Source: Knoellia sp. S7-12
Lineage (GTDB): Bacteria > Actinomycetota > Actinomycetes > Actinomycetales > Dermatophilaceae
Reading direction: 5' to 3'
NCBI RefSeq assembly: GCF_040518285.1
Contig: NZ_CP155449.1
Coordinates: 1,364,001 to 1,428,000 of the forward strand
DNA: 64,000 bases
Positions 28,006 through 36,809 of the stretch are shown in pieces (the stretch's first letter is position 1; each line of letters starts with the position of its first letter). The notes under the pieces are model-generated. The model was not told the DNA's origin and ran no database searches. It saw only the letters and a program-made list of their open reading frames with translations. The position numbers and the translations under genes were made by a program.

Positions 28006-30606
28006 GTGAAGGCCATCCGTCGCTTCAGCGTCCGTCCTGTTCTCCCCGCCCCCATCGCCGCGCTCGGTGACCTCGCGATGAATCTGCGCTGGAGCTGGCA
28101 CCCGCCCCTGCGCGATCTCTTCGAGAGCATCGACCCCGAGCGGTGGGCCTCCGTCGGCGCCGATCCGGTCGCCATGCTCTCGGCGACGCCGGTCTCGGAG
28201 CTCGATGCGCTCGCGGCCGACGACGAGTTCGTCGCGCGGGTGGAGGATGCCAGGCAGGGACTGGACCGCTATCTGGGCGAGGACCGTTGGTACCAGCAGT
28301 GGGCAGCCGAGCAGGGCGACAACGGTGCCCCCTCGGCCATCGCCTACTTCAGCCCTGAGTACGGCATCGCTGCGGCGCTCCCGCAGTACTCCGGTGGCCT
28401 CGGCATTCTCGCCGGAGACCACCTCAAGGCCGCGTCCGACATCGGCCTGCCCATCGTCGGTGTCGGATTGTTCTACAAGACTGGCTACTTCCGGCAGAGC
28501 TTCAACCGCGACGGCTGGCAGCAGGAGGACTACCCCGTCCTCGACCCCGACGGCCTTCCCCTCTCCCTCCTGCGCGAGGAGGACGGGACCCCGAGCATCA
28601 TCCTCATCAAGCTCCCCGGAAGTCGTGAGCTGCGCGCCCAGGTCTGGCGTGCCCAGGTCGGCCGCGTGCCGCTCCTCCTCCTGGACTCCGACATCCCCGG
28701 CAACGACGAGGCTGCGCGCGCCGTCACCGAGCGCCTCTACGGCGGTGGCGGCGAGCAGCGGCTCCAGCAGGAGCTGCTCCTCGGCGTCGGCGGGGTGCGA
28801 GCCCTCCGCCTCTGGTCGCGGCTCTCCGGCGCGCCCACGCCCGACGTCTACCACTCCAACGAGGGCCACGCAGGCTTCCTCGCTATCGAGCGGATCAGCG
28901 AGCTCGTGACCAGTGCCGGCCTCACCTTCGAGGAGGCCCTCGAGGCCGTGCGCGGCGCGACCGTCTTCACGACCCACACCCCGGTGCCGGCCGGCATCGA
29001 CCGCTTCGAGCGTCGCCTCATCGAGATCTACTTCGGGGGCGACCTCGCTCCCGCTGGCGTTCCCCTCGACCGTCTCCTGGCCCTGGGCGCCGAGACCTAC
29101 GAAGGCGGTAACTCGTCCATGTTCAACATGGCGGTGCTCGGTCTGCGGATCGCGCAGCGGGCCAACGGCGTCTCGAAGCTCCACGGTGTGGTGAGTCGTG
29201 ACATGTTCGATGGCCTCTTCCCCGGCTTCGATGCCGATGAGGTGCCGATCACGAGCATCACCAACGGTGTTCACGGTCCCACGTGGGTCGACCGCAAGGT
29301 CTATGAGCTCGCGGGCCGACACGCGGACGACGTCACCGTCGACACGACCGTCCTCGACAGCCAGGCCTCGTGGGAGGCCATGGCTGACCTGCCGCGTGAC
29401 GAGGTGTGGGCCACCAAGCGTCTGTTGCGCGAGCAGCTCGTCAAGGAGGCCCGCGCCCGTGTCCGCGCATCATGGGTCAAGCGAGGCGCTTCCACCGCCG
29501 AGCTCGGCTGGACTGACGAGATCCTCGATCCCGACATCCTCACGATCGGCTTCGCCCGTCGCGTCCCGACCTACAAGCGACTCACCCTCATGCTGCGCGA
29601 CCCGGCCCGCCTCAAGAAGCTGCTGCTCGACCCCGAGCGTCCGATCCAGATCGTCATCGCTGGCAAGTCCCACCCAGCCGACGAGACCGGCAAGCAGCTC
29701 ATCCAGCAGATGATCAAGTTCACCGATGACCCCGAGGTGCGTCACCGCATCGCGTTCCTCCCGAACTACGACATCGCGATGGCGCAGCACCTCTATCCGG
29801 GCTGCGACGTGTGGCTCAACAACCCGCTGCGCCCGTTTGAGGCGTCCGGCACGTCAGGCATGAAGGCTGCGCTCAACGGCGCCCTCAACCTCTCGATCCT
29901 CGACGGCTGGTGGGACGAGTGGTTCGACGGCAACAACGGCTGGGCGATCCCGACCGCAGACGGCGTCGAGGACCCCGACCGCCGCGACGACATCGAGGCC
30001 AACGCGCTCTACGACCTCATCGAGAACCAGGTCGCGCCGCGCTTCTATGACCTCGACGACGCGAAGCTCCCGCAGAACTGGCTCGCGATGGTCATGCACA
30101 CCGTCTCCACGCTCGGGCCCAAGGTCCGCGCGAGTCGCATGGTGCGCGAATACACCGAGCGCCTCTACGTCCCCGCGGCCCGCGCTGGCTGGGCGCTCAG
30201 CGGCGAGAACCACGCTGGGGCTCGCGATCTCGCGGCATACGCAACGCGGGTCAGGGCCGCCTGGCCCAAGGTGAGCGTCGATCACGTCGAGTCCTCGGGC
30301 GTCGGTGACAGCCCCGAGATCGGCGAGACGCTCCACGTCAACGCCTATGTCTCGCTCGACGGTCTCGCACCCGAGGACGTCGAGGTGCAGGTCGCGCACG
30401 GCCGCACGAACCGCCGCGGTGACGACCTGCACGACGTCACGACGTTGTCGCTGCAGCACACCGAGAGCTATGAGCACGGCCGCCACCAGTTCTCCGGCGA
30501 CCTCACTCTCAAGACGAGTGGGGCGTTCGGCTACACCGTGCGCGTCCTGCCGAAGCACCAGGGCCTCGCGACCCCCGCCAGCCTCGGCCTCGTCGCCACC
30601 GCCTGA
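28006..30606 (+). CDS. glgP: Alpha-glucan (glycogen) phosphorylase, GT35
   Basis: An 866-residue PLP-dependent phosphorylase releasing glucose-1-phosphate from alpha-1,4-glucan. It starts at GTG 28006. The N-terminus belongs to the shorter archaeal/actinobacterial branch (DUF3417-like MNLRWSWHPPLRDLFESIDP). Core motifs include YFSPEYGIAAALPQYSGGLG, VYHSNEGHAGFLAIERI, TTHTPVPAGIDRF, SMFNMAVLGLRIAQ and VPTYKRLTLMLRDP, and the PLP lysine is Lys620 in EASGTSGMKAALNG. It faces the glgE operon across a regulated divergent promoter, so glucan synthesis and breakdown are probably co-controlled. Pgm, at the far end of the other operon, uses its product. Confidence 0.95.
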   Translation: MKAIRRFSVRPVLPAPIAALGDLAMNLRWSWHPPLRDLFESIDPERWASVGADPVAMLSATPVSELDALAADDEFVARVEDARQGLDRYLGEDRWYQQWAAEQGDNGAPSAIAYFSPEYGIAAALPQYSGGLGILAGDHLKAASDIGLPIVGVGLFYKTGYFRQSFNRDGWQQEDYPVLDPDGLPLSLLREEDGTPSIILIKLPGSRELRAQVWRAQVGRVPLLLLDSDIPGNDEAARAVTERLYGGGGEQRLQQELLLGVGGVRALRLWSRLSGAPTPDVYHSNEGHAGFLAIERISELVTSAGLTFEEALEAVRGATVFTTHTPVPAGIDRFERRLIEIYFGGDLAPAGVPLDRLLALGAETYEGGNSSMFNMAVLGLRIAQRANGVSKLHGVVSRDMFDGLFPGFDADEVPITSITNGVHGPTWVDRKVYELAGRHADDVTVDTTVLDSQASWEAMADLPRDEVWATKRLLREQLVKEARARVRASWVKRGASTAELGWTDEILDPDILTIGFARRVPTYKRLTLMLRDPARLKKLLLDPERPIQIVIAGKSHPADETGKQLIQQMIKFTDDPEVRHRIAFLPNYDIAMAQHLYPGCDVWLNNPLRPFEASGTSGMKAALNGALNLSILDGWWDEWFDGNNGWAIPTADGVEDPDRRDDIEANALYDLIENQVAPRFYDLDDAKLPQNWLAMVMHTVSTLGPKVRASRMVREYTERLYVPAARAGWALSGENHAGARDLAAYATRVRAAWPKVSVDHVESSGVGDSPEIGETLHVNAYVSLDGLAPEDVEVQVAHGRTNRRGDDLHDVTTLSLQHTESYEHGRHQFSGDLTLKTSGAFGYTVRVLPKHQGLATPASLGLVATA

Positions 30607-30615
30607 CCCAACCCT

Positions 30616-30681
30616 CGACTTATTGCGACTTGGGATAGTTGCGAGGGCAGCGAGCGAACTGTCCCAAGTCGCAATAAGTCG
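30616..30681. repeat. Inverted-repeat element B with 23-bp stem
   Basis: The left arm at 30616-30638 (CGACTTATTGC, then GACTT, then GGGATAG) pairs with the right arm at 30659-30681 (CTGTCCC, AAGTC, GCAATAAGTCG), with one G-T wobble. The 20-base loop contains GGCAGCGAGCGAA. It has the same ends and loop tail as element A at 18649-18713, with a different but compensated 5-bp block. It lies between the convergent glgP and TRAP genes. Confidence 0.85.
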
Positions 30682-30694
30682 GTCTGGGGTTGCG

Positions 30695-31711
30695 TCAGTT
30701 GAGAGTGTCGAGGGCCTTCTGCGACCCGGGGTGGAGCTCGACCGGCGCGCTCTCCTTGGCGATCTTGGGGTCGAGATCCTTGGCGGCCGTGTGGACCTTG
30801 ACGAGGTCGTCCTTCTTGTCGAAGAGCAGCTTGGTCAGCGCGCACGCGTTGTTGTCGGACATGTCCGAGCGGACGAGCAGGACGTTCGGGACGACGATCG
30901 TCTTGGCATCGGCCGCAGTGCCGTAGGTCGCGGCCGGGATGGCGTCTTCGGCATAGACCGGGTTGACGTCCTGCAGCTTGGGCAGCAGCGGCGTGATGTC
31001 GACGAACTGCACGTCGTCCTTCATCGCCGTCATGAGGTCGGTGATGCCACCGGTCGGCAGGCCACCCGACCACACGAGCCCGTCGATGCTGCCGTCCTTC
31101 ATGCCGTCAACGGTCTTGGTGAGGTCGAGCCGCTGCGCTGAGACGTCCTTGGCCGGATCGAGACCCGCGGCCTGGATGAGGCGGTTGGCGATGACCTCGG
31201 TGCCCGACTTCGGTGAACCGGTCGAGATCCGCTTGCCCTTGAAGTCCTCAACCTTGGTGATGCCGGACTTCTTGGAGACGACGACCTGCGTGTAGTTCGA
31301 ATAGATCCGGGCGAGTGCCTTGACGTCGGCCGGCTTGCCCTCGAACGCGCCCTTGCCGGTCACTGCGTCGGCGGCGGTGTCGGCGAGCGAGAAGGCGATG
31401 TCGTACTTCTTGTCGACGAGCTGCTGGATGTTCTGGACGGACGCACCGGTCTCGGCGGCTGTCGCCTTGAGCTCGGTGTTGGATGTGATCGTCTGGGCGA
31501 GGCCACCGCCGAGGGCGTAGTAGACCCCCGTGCTGTTCCCCGTCGCGATGGTGATCTGGCCGGCACTCGCCGTGCAGTCGCTCGCGCCACCCGACGCGCC
31601 GCTCGCCGCGGTATCACTCGTGCGATCCTGCTTGCCGCCGCAGCCCGTCAGGGCGAGTGCGGTGACGGCTGCGGCCGCGAGGGCCGCCGTGCGAATTCGG
31701 TTGCGACTCAT
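30695..31711 (-). CDS. TAXI-family TRAP transporter solute-binding lipoprotein
   Basis: A 338-residue extracytoplasmic binding protein. The signal ends in a lipobox (VTALALTGCGG, Cys24). The mature protein shows TAXI-type order: QITIATGNSTGVYYALGGGL, AETGASVQNIQQLVDKKYDI, YSNYTQVVVSKKSGITKVED, RISTGSPKSGTEVIANRLIQ and GGLPTGGITDLMTAM. Members capture dicarboxylates, glutamate or other small organic solutes for Na+-coupled uptake; the ligand here is not predictable. Its ATG overlaps the stop of the permease gene (ATGA), and the two form the whole transporter. Confidence 0.92.
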   Translation of the reverse strand: MSRNRIRTAALAAAAVTALALTGCGGKQDRTSDTAASGASGGASDCTASAGQITIATGNSTGVYYALGGGLAQTITSNTELKATAAETGASVQNIQQLVDKKYDIAFSLADTAADAVTGKGAFEGKPADVKALARIYSNYTQVVVSKKSGITKVEDFKGKRISTGSPKSGTEVIANRLIQAAGLDPAKDVSAQRLDLTKTVDGMKDGSIDGLVWSGGLPTGGITDLMTAMKDDVQFVDITPLLPKLQDVNPVYAEDAIPAATYGTAADAKTIVVPNVLLVRSDMSDNNACALTKLLFDKKDDLVKVHTAAKDLDPKIAKESAPVELHPGSQKALDTLN

Positions 31712-33849
31712 GCGTTTTCCTCCAGTGTGGTGGTGCTGTGGTCATCAGATGGGGTATGCCGTGTGCTCGCCTTCGTCATCCAGGCGAGTGCCACCGCGAC
31801 CGCGAGGAAGGCCAGCCCGGCAGCGATCGAGAAGGGCTGCAGATAGAGGAGCAGGCCAGCGGCCGGGACGCAGAGGGCGCGCACGATCGGCTTGGCCGGA
31901 CCGAAGAGCCAGCCGCCGGTGACGATCGCGAGAGCGGCCACAGCGAGCATCGAGACGAGGGTCGTCCAGAGGATCGAGAGAGCGTCTCCCTGCATGAGCA
32001 GGTGGGAGCCGTTCTCGGTGATGACGAAGGCCAGGGGAGCGAGGAACGCGGGCAGGGTGTACTTCCAGGCCTGCCACATCGTCTTGATGGCGTCCCCGCC
32101 GGTGATGGCTGAGGCAGCGACGGCAGCGAGTGCCGTCGGCGGCGAGACCTCTGAGAGGACGGCGTAGTAGAAGATGAACATCGCCGTCTCGGGTGCGCTC
32201 ACACCCAAGGTCTGCAGGGCAGGTCCGATGACGACCCACGCGATGATGAAGGACGCGGTGACGGGCACCGCGAGTCCGAGCAGCGCGATCGCGACGGCGG
32301 CAAAGACCGCGGTCAGGATGAGCACTCCTGTGGGGTTGCTCGTCAGCGACTGCGCTGCCGAGACCAGCATCGACGCGAGTGACTGACCGATGCCGGTCTT
32401 GACGATGACCGAGGTGATGATGCCTGCTGCGGCGCAGACGGAGGCGACGGGCAGGACCGAACGGACACCGGCGGCCAGACCGCGATAGAGCTGCACGGCA
32501 TACGCCGGCATGGCTTGTCCGATCGGGAGGTGCTCGGCTTCGGGGTCGAGCGGATCGCGGCCGGAGACAAGCCTTTCGACGAGACCGAAGACCGCAGCGA
32601 GCAGGGTCGCGTAGACGACCGCGCGGAAGGGTGGGATGCCCAGGGCGAGGAACGCGACGATGACGAAGAGGGAGAGGAAGTGGTAGCCGAAGCGCCACAG
32701 CAGCTGCCATGCCGAGCGCGTCGCGATCTGCACTTCGCGGGCGCCGAACTTCCGCGCATCCATCTCGACGGCGAGGATGATGCCGAGGTAGTAGAGGACC
32801 GTCGGGATCGTCGCCCAGAGCAGCACTTCGAGGTAGTTGACCCCGAGGTACTCGGCGATGATGAACGCCGCCGCGCCCAGGGTCGGGGGCGAGAGGATCG
32901 CGCCGATGCCGGCCGCGGCGAGCATGCCTCCGGCCGCTTCGCGCGGGTAGCCGGCCTTCTTGAGGATGGGCCAGGAGACCGATCCGAGGCTCACGGCGGT
33001 GGCGGTGCCCGAGCCGCTCACGGTGCCGAGGAGGAAGCCGCTCAGTGCCACCGTGCGGCCCGGGGCCGACGAGCTCTTGCGGAAGGCCGCAAACGAGATG
33101 TCGATGAAGAAGCGGCTCGCACCCGTCGCCTCGAGCACCGCGCCATAAATGGTGAAGAGCACGATGTAGGTCGCCGCGACGTCCAGGGGGATGCCGAAGA
33201 AGCCGGAGGCATCGTTGTAGAAGCCGTTGATGATGTCGCCGAAGTTCATGCCTGCGTGGCTCATCGACCACGTCACGGGCAGGAAGCCGCCGTAGTAGGC
33301 GAACGCGAAAAACGCGACGCACACCGCGGGAAGGATCAGCCCGGTCGTGCGTCGGCAGGCCTCGAGGATGAGGAGCATGAGGAGGGTGCCCATCGCGACG
33401 TCGACGGCGCCGAGCGAGCCCTGACGGTCGAGGAAGGCGTTGAAGCCACCGCCGCCATCCCCGAGGACGAGTGGCTGGACGGGATAGATGCAGACGACGA
33501 GGGCCACCGCCGCGAGGACCCAGTCGAGGATGCCGGGGTTGTCATCTCCCTGGCTGCCGTCGGCCGCGCGTCGCTTCGAGCGGAGCCCGCGGTAGCAGAG
33601 GAAGACGAGTGGGAGCACAGCCGCGAGGAAGATGATGAGATAGAACTGTCCGCCCTGTCGCAGCGGTGAAAAGACCTGGTAGAGCACGAACATCGACACC
33701 GCAAAGCACACGGCGGTGATCGCGTGCTCCAGCCGCCGTGACAGGCGGCGACCGGGTCGTTCCTCGTCGTACTCACCGATGAGCTCCTCGACAGAGGCCG
33801 TCTGCTCGACGGCGTCGTCGGATCGCGTGACCTGCGCTGGTCTGCCCAT
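31708..33849 (-). CDS. TRAP transporter fused permease (DctQM-type, TAXI system)
   Basis: A 713-residue polytopic membrane protein. A cytoplasmic start (MGRPAQVTRSDDAVEQTASV) precedes helices beginning AITAVCFAVSMFVLYQVF. The large DctM-like part contains GFLLGTVSGSGTATAVSLGS and AAGGMLAAAGIGAILSPPTLGAAAFIIAEYL (the substrate-site hairpin region with the characteristic G-x-I-x-P-P), and a second repeat carries SEVSPPTALAAVAASAITGG. It therefore fuses the small and large membrane subunits. It is the first gene of the two-gene operon; a 21-bp palindrome lies 17 bases before its ATG. Confidence 0.92.
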   Translation of the reverse strand: MGRPAQVTRSDDAVEQTASVEELIGEYDEERPGRRLSRRLEHAITAVCFAVSMFVLYQVFSPLRQGGQFYLIIFLAAVLPLVFLCYRGLRSKRRAADGSQGDDNPGILDWVLAAVALVVCIYPVQPLVLGDGGGGFNAFLDRQGSLGAVDVAMGTLLMLLILEACRRTTGLILPAVCVAFFAFAYYGGFLPVTWSMSHAGMNFGDIINGFYNDASGFFGIPLDVAATYIVLFTIYGAVLEATGASRFFIDISFAAFRKSSSAPGRTVALSGFLLGTVSGSGTATAVSLGSVSWPILKKAGYPREAAGGMLAAAGIGAILSPPTLGAAAFIIAEYLGVNYLEVLLWATIPTVLYYLGIILAVEMDARKFGAREVQIATRSAWQLLWRFGYHFLSLFVIVAFLALGIPPFRAVVYATLLAAVFGLVERLVSGRDPLDPEAEHLPIGQAMPAYAVQLYRGLAAGVRSVLPVASVCAAAGIITSVIVKTGIGQSLASMLVSAAQSLTSNPTGVLILTAVFAAVAIALLGLAVPVTASFIIAWVVIGPALQTLGVSAPETAMFIFYYAVLSEVSPPTALAAVAASAITGGDAIKTMWQAWKYTLPAFLAPLAFVITENGSHLLMQGDALSILWTTLVSMLAVAALAIVTGGWLFGPAKPIVRALCVPAAGLLLYLQPFSIAAGLAFLAVAVALAWMTKASTRHTPSDDHSTTTLEENA

Positions 33850-33865
33850 GGGCGTCCAACCTACC

Positions 33866-33886
33866 CATACGACCGCTGGTTGTATG
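33866..33886. promoter_or_regulatory. 21-bp palindrome upstream of the TRAP operon
   Basis: CATACGACC-GCT-GGTTGTATG has 9-base arms matching at 8 positions. It lies 17-37 bases upstream of the permease ATG at 33849, where the promoter must be. The right arm overlaps a copy of the GTATGCCG octamer. A GntR- or similar dimeric regulator is plausible; none is encoded nearby. Confidence 0.5.
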
Positions 33887-33938
33887 CCGTGAGCGACCTG
33901 CCGTCGTCGCTCCCGGTGGTGCGCCGCCGGTGTCCGCT

Positions 33939-34715
33939 CTAGTTGAGGATGCGCATCGAGGAGGGCACACCGCCGCCGCGCTGGACCTCCTCGGTCAGCT
34001 CCTGCAGTGCGGTGAGAGCGACATTCTGCGACAGCGGACCGTGCGAGACCCGGGCGACGCCGAGCTCCTGCTGACGCGCGAGTGACGGCGTCCCGGGGAT
34101 CGCGATGGTCGTCAGGCGCTGCGGTCCGAAGGCGTCGACGAGGGTGACGATCTCGTCCTCGGTGAGGATCGCCGGCACGAACACGACGGGGGCGCCGGCG
34201 TCGAGGTAGGCCCGCCCGCGCTCAACCGCCTCGGCGAGCACGACGGCGCGGTCGCGGTCCCGGCCCAGGTGGAACGCGTCGGTGCGCGCGTTGAGCACGA
34301 AGTCCGGGACGCCCTCGGCGGCGGCAGCGGCCATGACGGCCTCCACCTGCGCGGCGGCCTCGGCCAGCGGCTTCATCTGGTCCTCGAGGTTGGCACCGAC
34401 GACGCCGACACCGATCGCGCGACGGACGGTGTCGGCGGCGTCGCCGTAGCCGCCCTCCAGGTCCGCGCTCACCGGCAGGTCGCTCGCCTCAACGATGCGG
34501 CGGCACATGTTGAGCATCTCCTCGACGGGGATGACCTCGCCGTCGGGGTAGCCCAGGGTCGCGGCGATCGAGTGGCTCGCCGTCGCCAGGGCCCTGGTGC
34601 CGGGCACGTCGGCGACGACCTTGGCCGAGATCGCGTCCCAGACGTTGACGACGGTGAGGAGCTCGGGGGCTCGGTGGAGGGCGAGCAGGTCGGTCGCGCG
34701 TGCGGAGGCAGTCAT
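33939..34715 (-). CDS. Isocitrate lyase / PEP mutase family protein
   Basis: About 258 residues when started at ATG 34715 (MTASARATDLLALHR); two further in-frame ATGs lie 9 and 12 bases upstream. The alpha/beta barrel shows LLTVVNVWDAISAKVVAD, the DLPVSADLEGGYGD metal/substrate motif, GANLEDQMKPLAEAAAQ, FVLNARTDAFHLG and APVVFVPAILTEDEI. These belong to the carboxy-PEP mutase/2-methylisocitrate lyase superfamily. The K-x-C-G-H isocitrate-lyase motif is absent, so oxaloacetate decarboxylase-, PEP mutase-like or 2-methylisocitrate-lyase-like activity are all possible. It is encoded behind DUF2252 on the same strand, separated by about 60 bases. Confidence 0.82.
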   Translation of the reverse strand: MTASARATDLLALHRAPELLTVVNVWDAISAKVVADVPGTRALATASHSIAATLGYPDGEVIPVEEMLNMCRRIVEASDLPVSADLEGGYGDAADTVRRAIGVGVVGANLEDQMKPLAEAAAQVEAVMAAAAAEGVPDFVLNARTDAFHLGRDRDRAVVLAEAVERGRAYLDAGAPVVFVPAILTEDEIVTLVDAFGPQRLTTIAIPGTPSLARQQELGVARVSHGPLSQNVALTALQELTEEVQRGGGVPSSMRILN

Positions 34716-34775
34716 GTCAGGCATCAAAGCGGACGGGACGGTTCCTATTCCCGCGTGCGCCCGGTCTCGCCCTGC

Positions 34776-36095
34776 TCAGACGGCGTCCAGCCCCACGCGT
34801 CCCTCCTTGAAGGCCTCGACGAAGAGGGGATAGTCGGTGTGCACCTGCGCGGCATACGCCATGGCCTGCTCGACCACCCACGTCGTGAACTCCGAGCGCC
34901 TCCCCTCGAGCGGACCGGCGATCGCCTCCTCGACCTGGAAGTTCACGAGATGCTGGTCGCTGTCCTCGTCGGAGGCGCAGTGGATCTTGGCCGTCGCCTG
35001 CCCCAGCTGGCGCACCACGACGCCGATCTCGTCCGGTTCGTCGAGGTCCGACCATTCCAGCCCCACCTCGTAGGGCGAGATCTCGGACAGGACGAACCCC
35101 ATTCCGTCCATCGTCGTGTGCCCGAGGAGGGAGTCGGTGTGCGCCTGGAGGGCGCGCTGGCTCACCACGGTGCGGTGCGCCTCGTGCTCGAAGGCCGCGT
35201 CGATGTCGCCACTGTCGACGAAGCGGCTGAGCGCCGGCACGTTGGCCTGCTTCATCTGCACGACGACGTCGTTCTCGAGGGCCTGGCTGTGGCCCTCGAG
35301 CAGCAGGCTGTAGCTCGCGAGGCCGGCACTTCCGATGCCGTGGGTGACGGTGGAGACGACGTCGCGCACGTCGTAGAAGACGGGGATGTGGCTGCGCTTG
35401 TCCGCCGGGATCGTCGACAGGTACCCCTCGTAGGCGGCCAGGACCCGCGCGCGCTCCGCCTTCCCGAGGCGCCGCACCCCGTCCTTGGCGGCGAACACGC
35501 GGCGGTGGTCCTCGACCGTGGTCAGCTCGTTGAGCAGGTCCACCCGGCGCACCTCCCGGGCCCGGTGCAGTGCTGCCAGGACGGGGCCGCGAGCGTTCTC
35601 CAGGCGGATCGCGAACTCGGTGTCGTCGGGTGTGCTGCGGTAGTGGTTGACCTGGCGCAGGTACGAACGCAGGTAACTCTCGATCAGCGCCCGCACCTCC
35701 TCGTCAGGAAGCGCCTTCTGCCAGCCGTGCAGCGCCAGCGAGGTGCTGAAGCGCAGCAGGTCCCACGTGAAGTGGCCGACGTAGGCCTCGTCGAAGTCGT
35801 TGACGTCGAAGACCAACCGGCCGGCGGAGTTGAGGTAGGTGCCGAAGTTCTCGACGTGCAGGTCGCCGTGGACCCAGATTCGAGAGGACCGGTCGTCGAC
35901 CCAGGGGGCGTCCATCCGGGTGACATCCCGGTAGAACAGACCGGCGGAACCGCGGTAGAAGGAGTGCGGGTCGTGCGCCATCCGCCGGAACTTGTGCCGG
36001 TATGCCGTCGGGTGGGCAGTCATCGCTTCACCGAATGACTCCTGGAGCACGTCGACGATGGCGCGCGTGCGGCTCTCGGACCGGGTCGTCGGCAT
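34776..36095 (-). CDS. DUF2252 protein with kinase-like fold
   Basis: A 439-residue protein starting at ATG 36095. The conserved DUF2252 blocks are present: FRRMAHDPHSFYRGSAGLFY, the IWVHGDLHVENFGTY motif (resembling the catalytic loop H-G-D-x-H-x-x-N of aminoglycoside-phosphotransferase-like kinases), LVFDVNDFDEAYVGHFTWDL (metal-binding D-x-D-like segment) and DVRDVVSTVTHGIGSAGLASY. It is predicted to be a soluble ATP-dependent phosphotransferase-like protein, but no substrate is established for the family. The flanking genes give no functional clue. Confidence 0.85.
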   Translation of the reverse strand: MPTTRSESRTRAIVDVLQESFGEAMTAHPTAYRHKFRRMAHDPHSFYRGSAGLFYRDVTRMDAPWVDDRSSRIWVHGDLHVENFGTYLNSAGRLVFDVNDFDEAYVGHFTWDLLRFSTSLALHGWQKALPDEEVRALIESYLRSYLRQVNHYRSTPDDTEFAIRLENARGPVLAALHRAREVRRVDLLNELTTVEDHRRVFAAKDGVRRLGKAERARVLAAYEGYLSTIPADKRSHIPVFYDVRDVVSTVTHGIGSAGLASYSLLLEGHSQALENDVVVQMKQANVPALSRFVDSGDIDAAFEHEAHRTVVSQRALQAHTDSLLGHTTMDGMGFVLSEISPYEVGLEWSDLDEPDEIGVVVRQLGQATAKIHCASDEDSDQHLVNFQVEEAIAGPLEGRRSEFTTWVVEQAMAYAAQVHTDYPLFVEAFKEGRVGLDAV

Positions 36096-36122
36096 GGGTC
36101 GGACCCTACTGCCGGGAGAGGC

Positions 36123-36500
36123 TCAGAACCGCGTGGGCGCCACCACCTCGTCGAGACGCAGGACCGCCGACTCGTCGCGGCGCGTGCCGGTCGAGCCGAC
36201 GTGGGTGTCCGCGATCCCTGGTCCGTTCTTGATGACGTGCGCCAACGCCATGCCGTGGCCAACGTCATCGTTCCGAGTGATCTGCGCTGAGGCGATCGTC
36301 GGGCCCTGCGCCGCGACGACCTGCCTGCCCGGCTCTCCGCCCTCGTCGACGCCTGCCTGGCTCGGCCACGACACGTGAGACGTGTGGTGCGACGTCGGGC
36401 AGGTCCAGCGCGGTCGTACGCAGCTGGGCTTCCGGATCCGAGTCGGCGAGCTCGCCGCTCGGGGCGCGCTCCACGAGCAACGTCTCGCCGAACCGAGCAC
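36123..36500 (-). pseudogene. Possible frameshifted remnant of an unknown protein
   Basis: Two minus-strand reading frames give protein-like sequence that joins with a one-base shift near 36355-36372. The upstream part reads RFGETLLVERAPSGELADSD and DLPDVAPHVSRVVAEPG; the downstream part reads GRQVVAAQGPTIASAQITRN and ends VLRLDEVVAPTRF at stop 36123. Neither frame alone is a plausible gene, and I do not recognise the family. This could be a decayed gene or chance open frames in GC-rich DNA. Confidence 0.3.
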
Positions 36501-36520
36501 CGTCGGTTGAACGCCCCCAC

Positions 36521-36809
36521 CCCGCACCATCACTCTGAGCACGCGCTGATCCTTCAGAGTGGTGCAGCAATCGGGTGGCTGGGGAGGGATTGGGTCTGCT
36601 TGGACAGCAGGGACGTGCGAGCGGCTCGACAGGACGGCCGTGCCAAGTCTGGCTACCCTTTGGTCTGAGGGTGCGTCAAGGCCTGTGGACAACTTCGCGG
36701 CCGTCATCTCGAAAGTTGCTTGTATGTCCGTGTCAGGACAACGACCGGACAGATTGACATCGACGTGAGCCAGCCAAGGTGAGCGCGAGTATTGAGTGGA
36801 GGGGTCCCG
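36521..36809 (+). promoter_or_regulatory. Upstream region of the tad pilus operon
   Basis: About 290 bases without a supportable gene and lower in GC than their surroundings. They end in the ribosome-binding site GGAGGGG (36798-36804) before the TTG start of tadA. No clear -10/-35 pair or palindrome could be fixed by eye. Confidence 0.4.
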
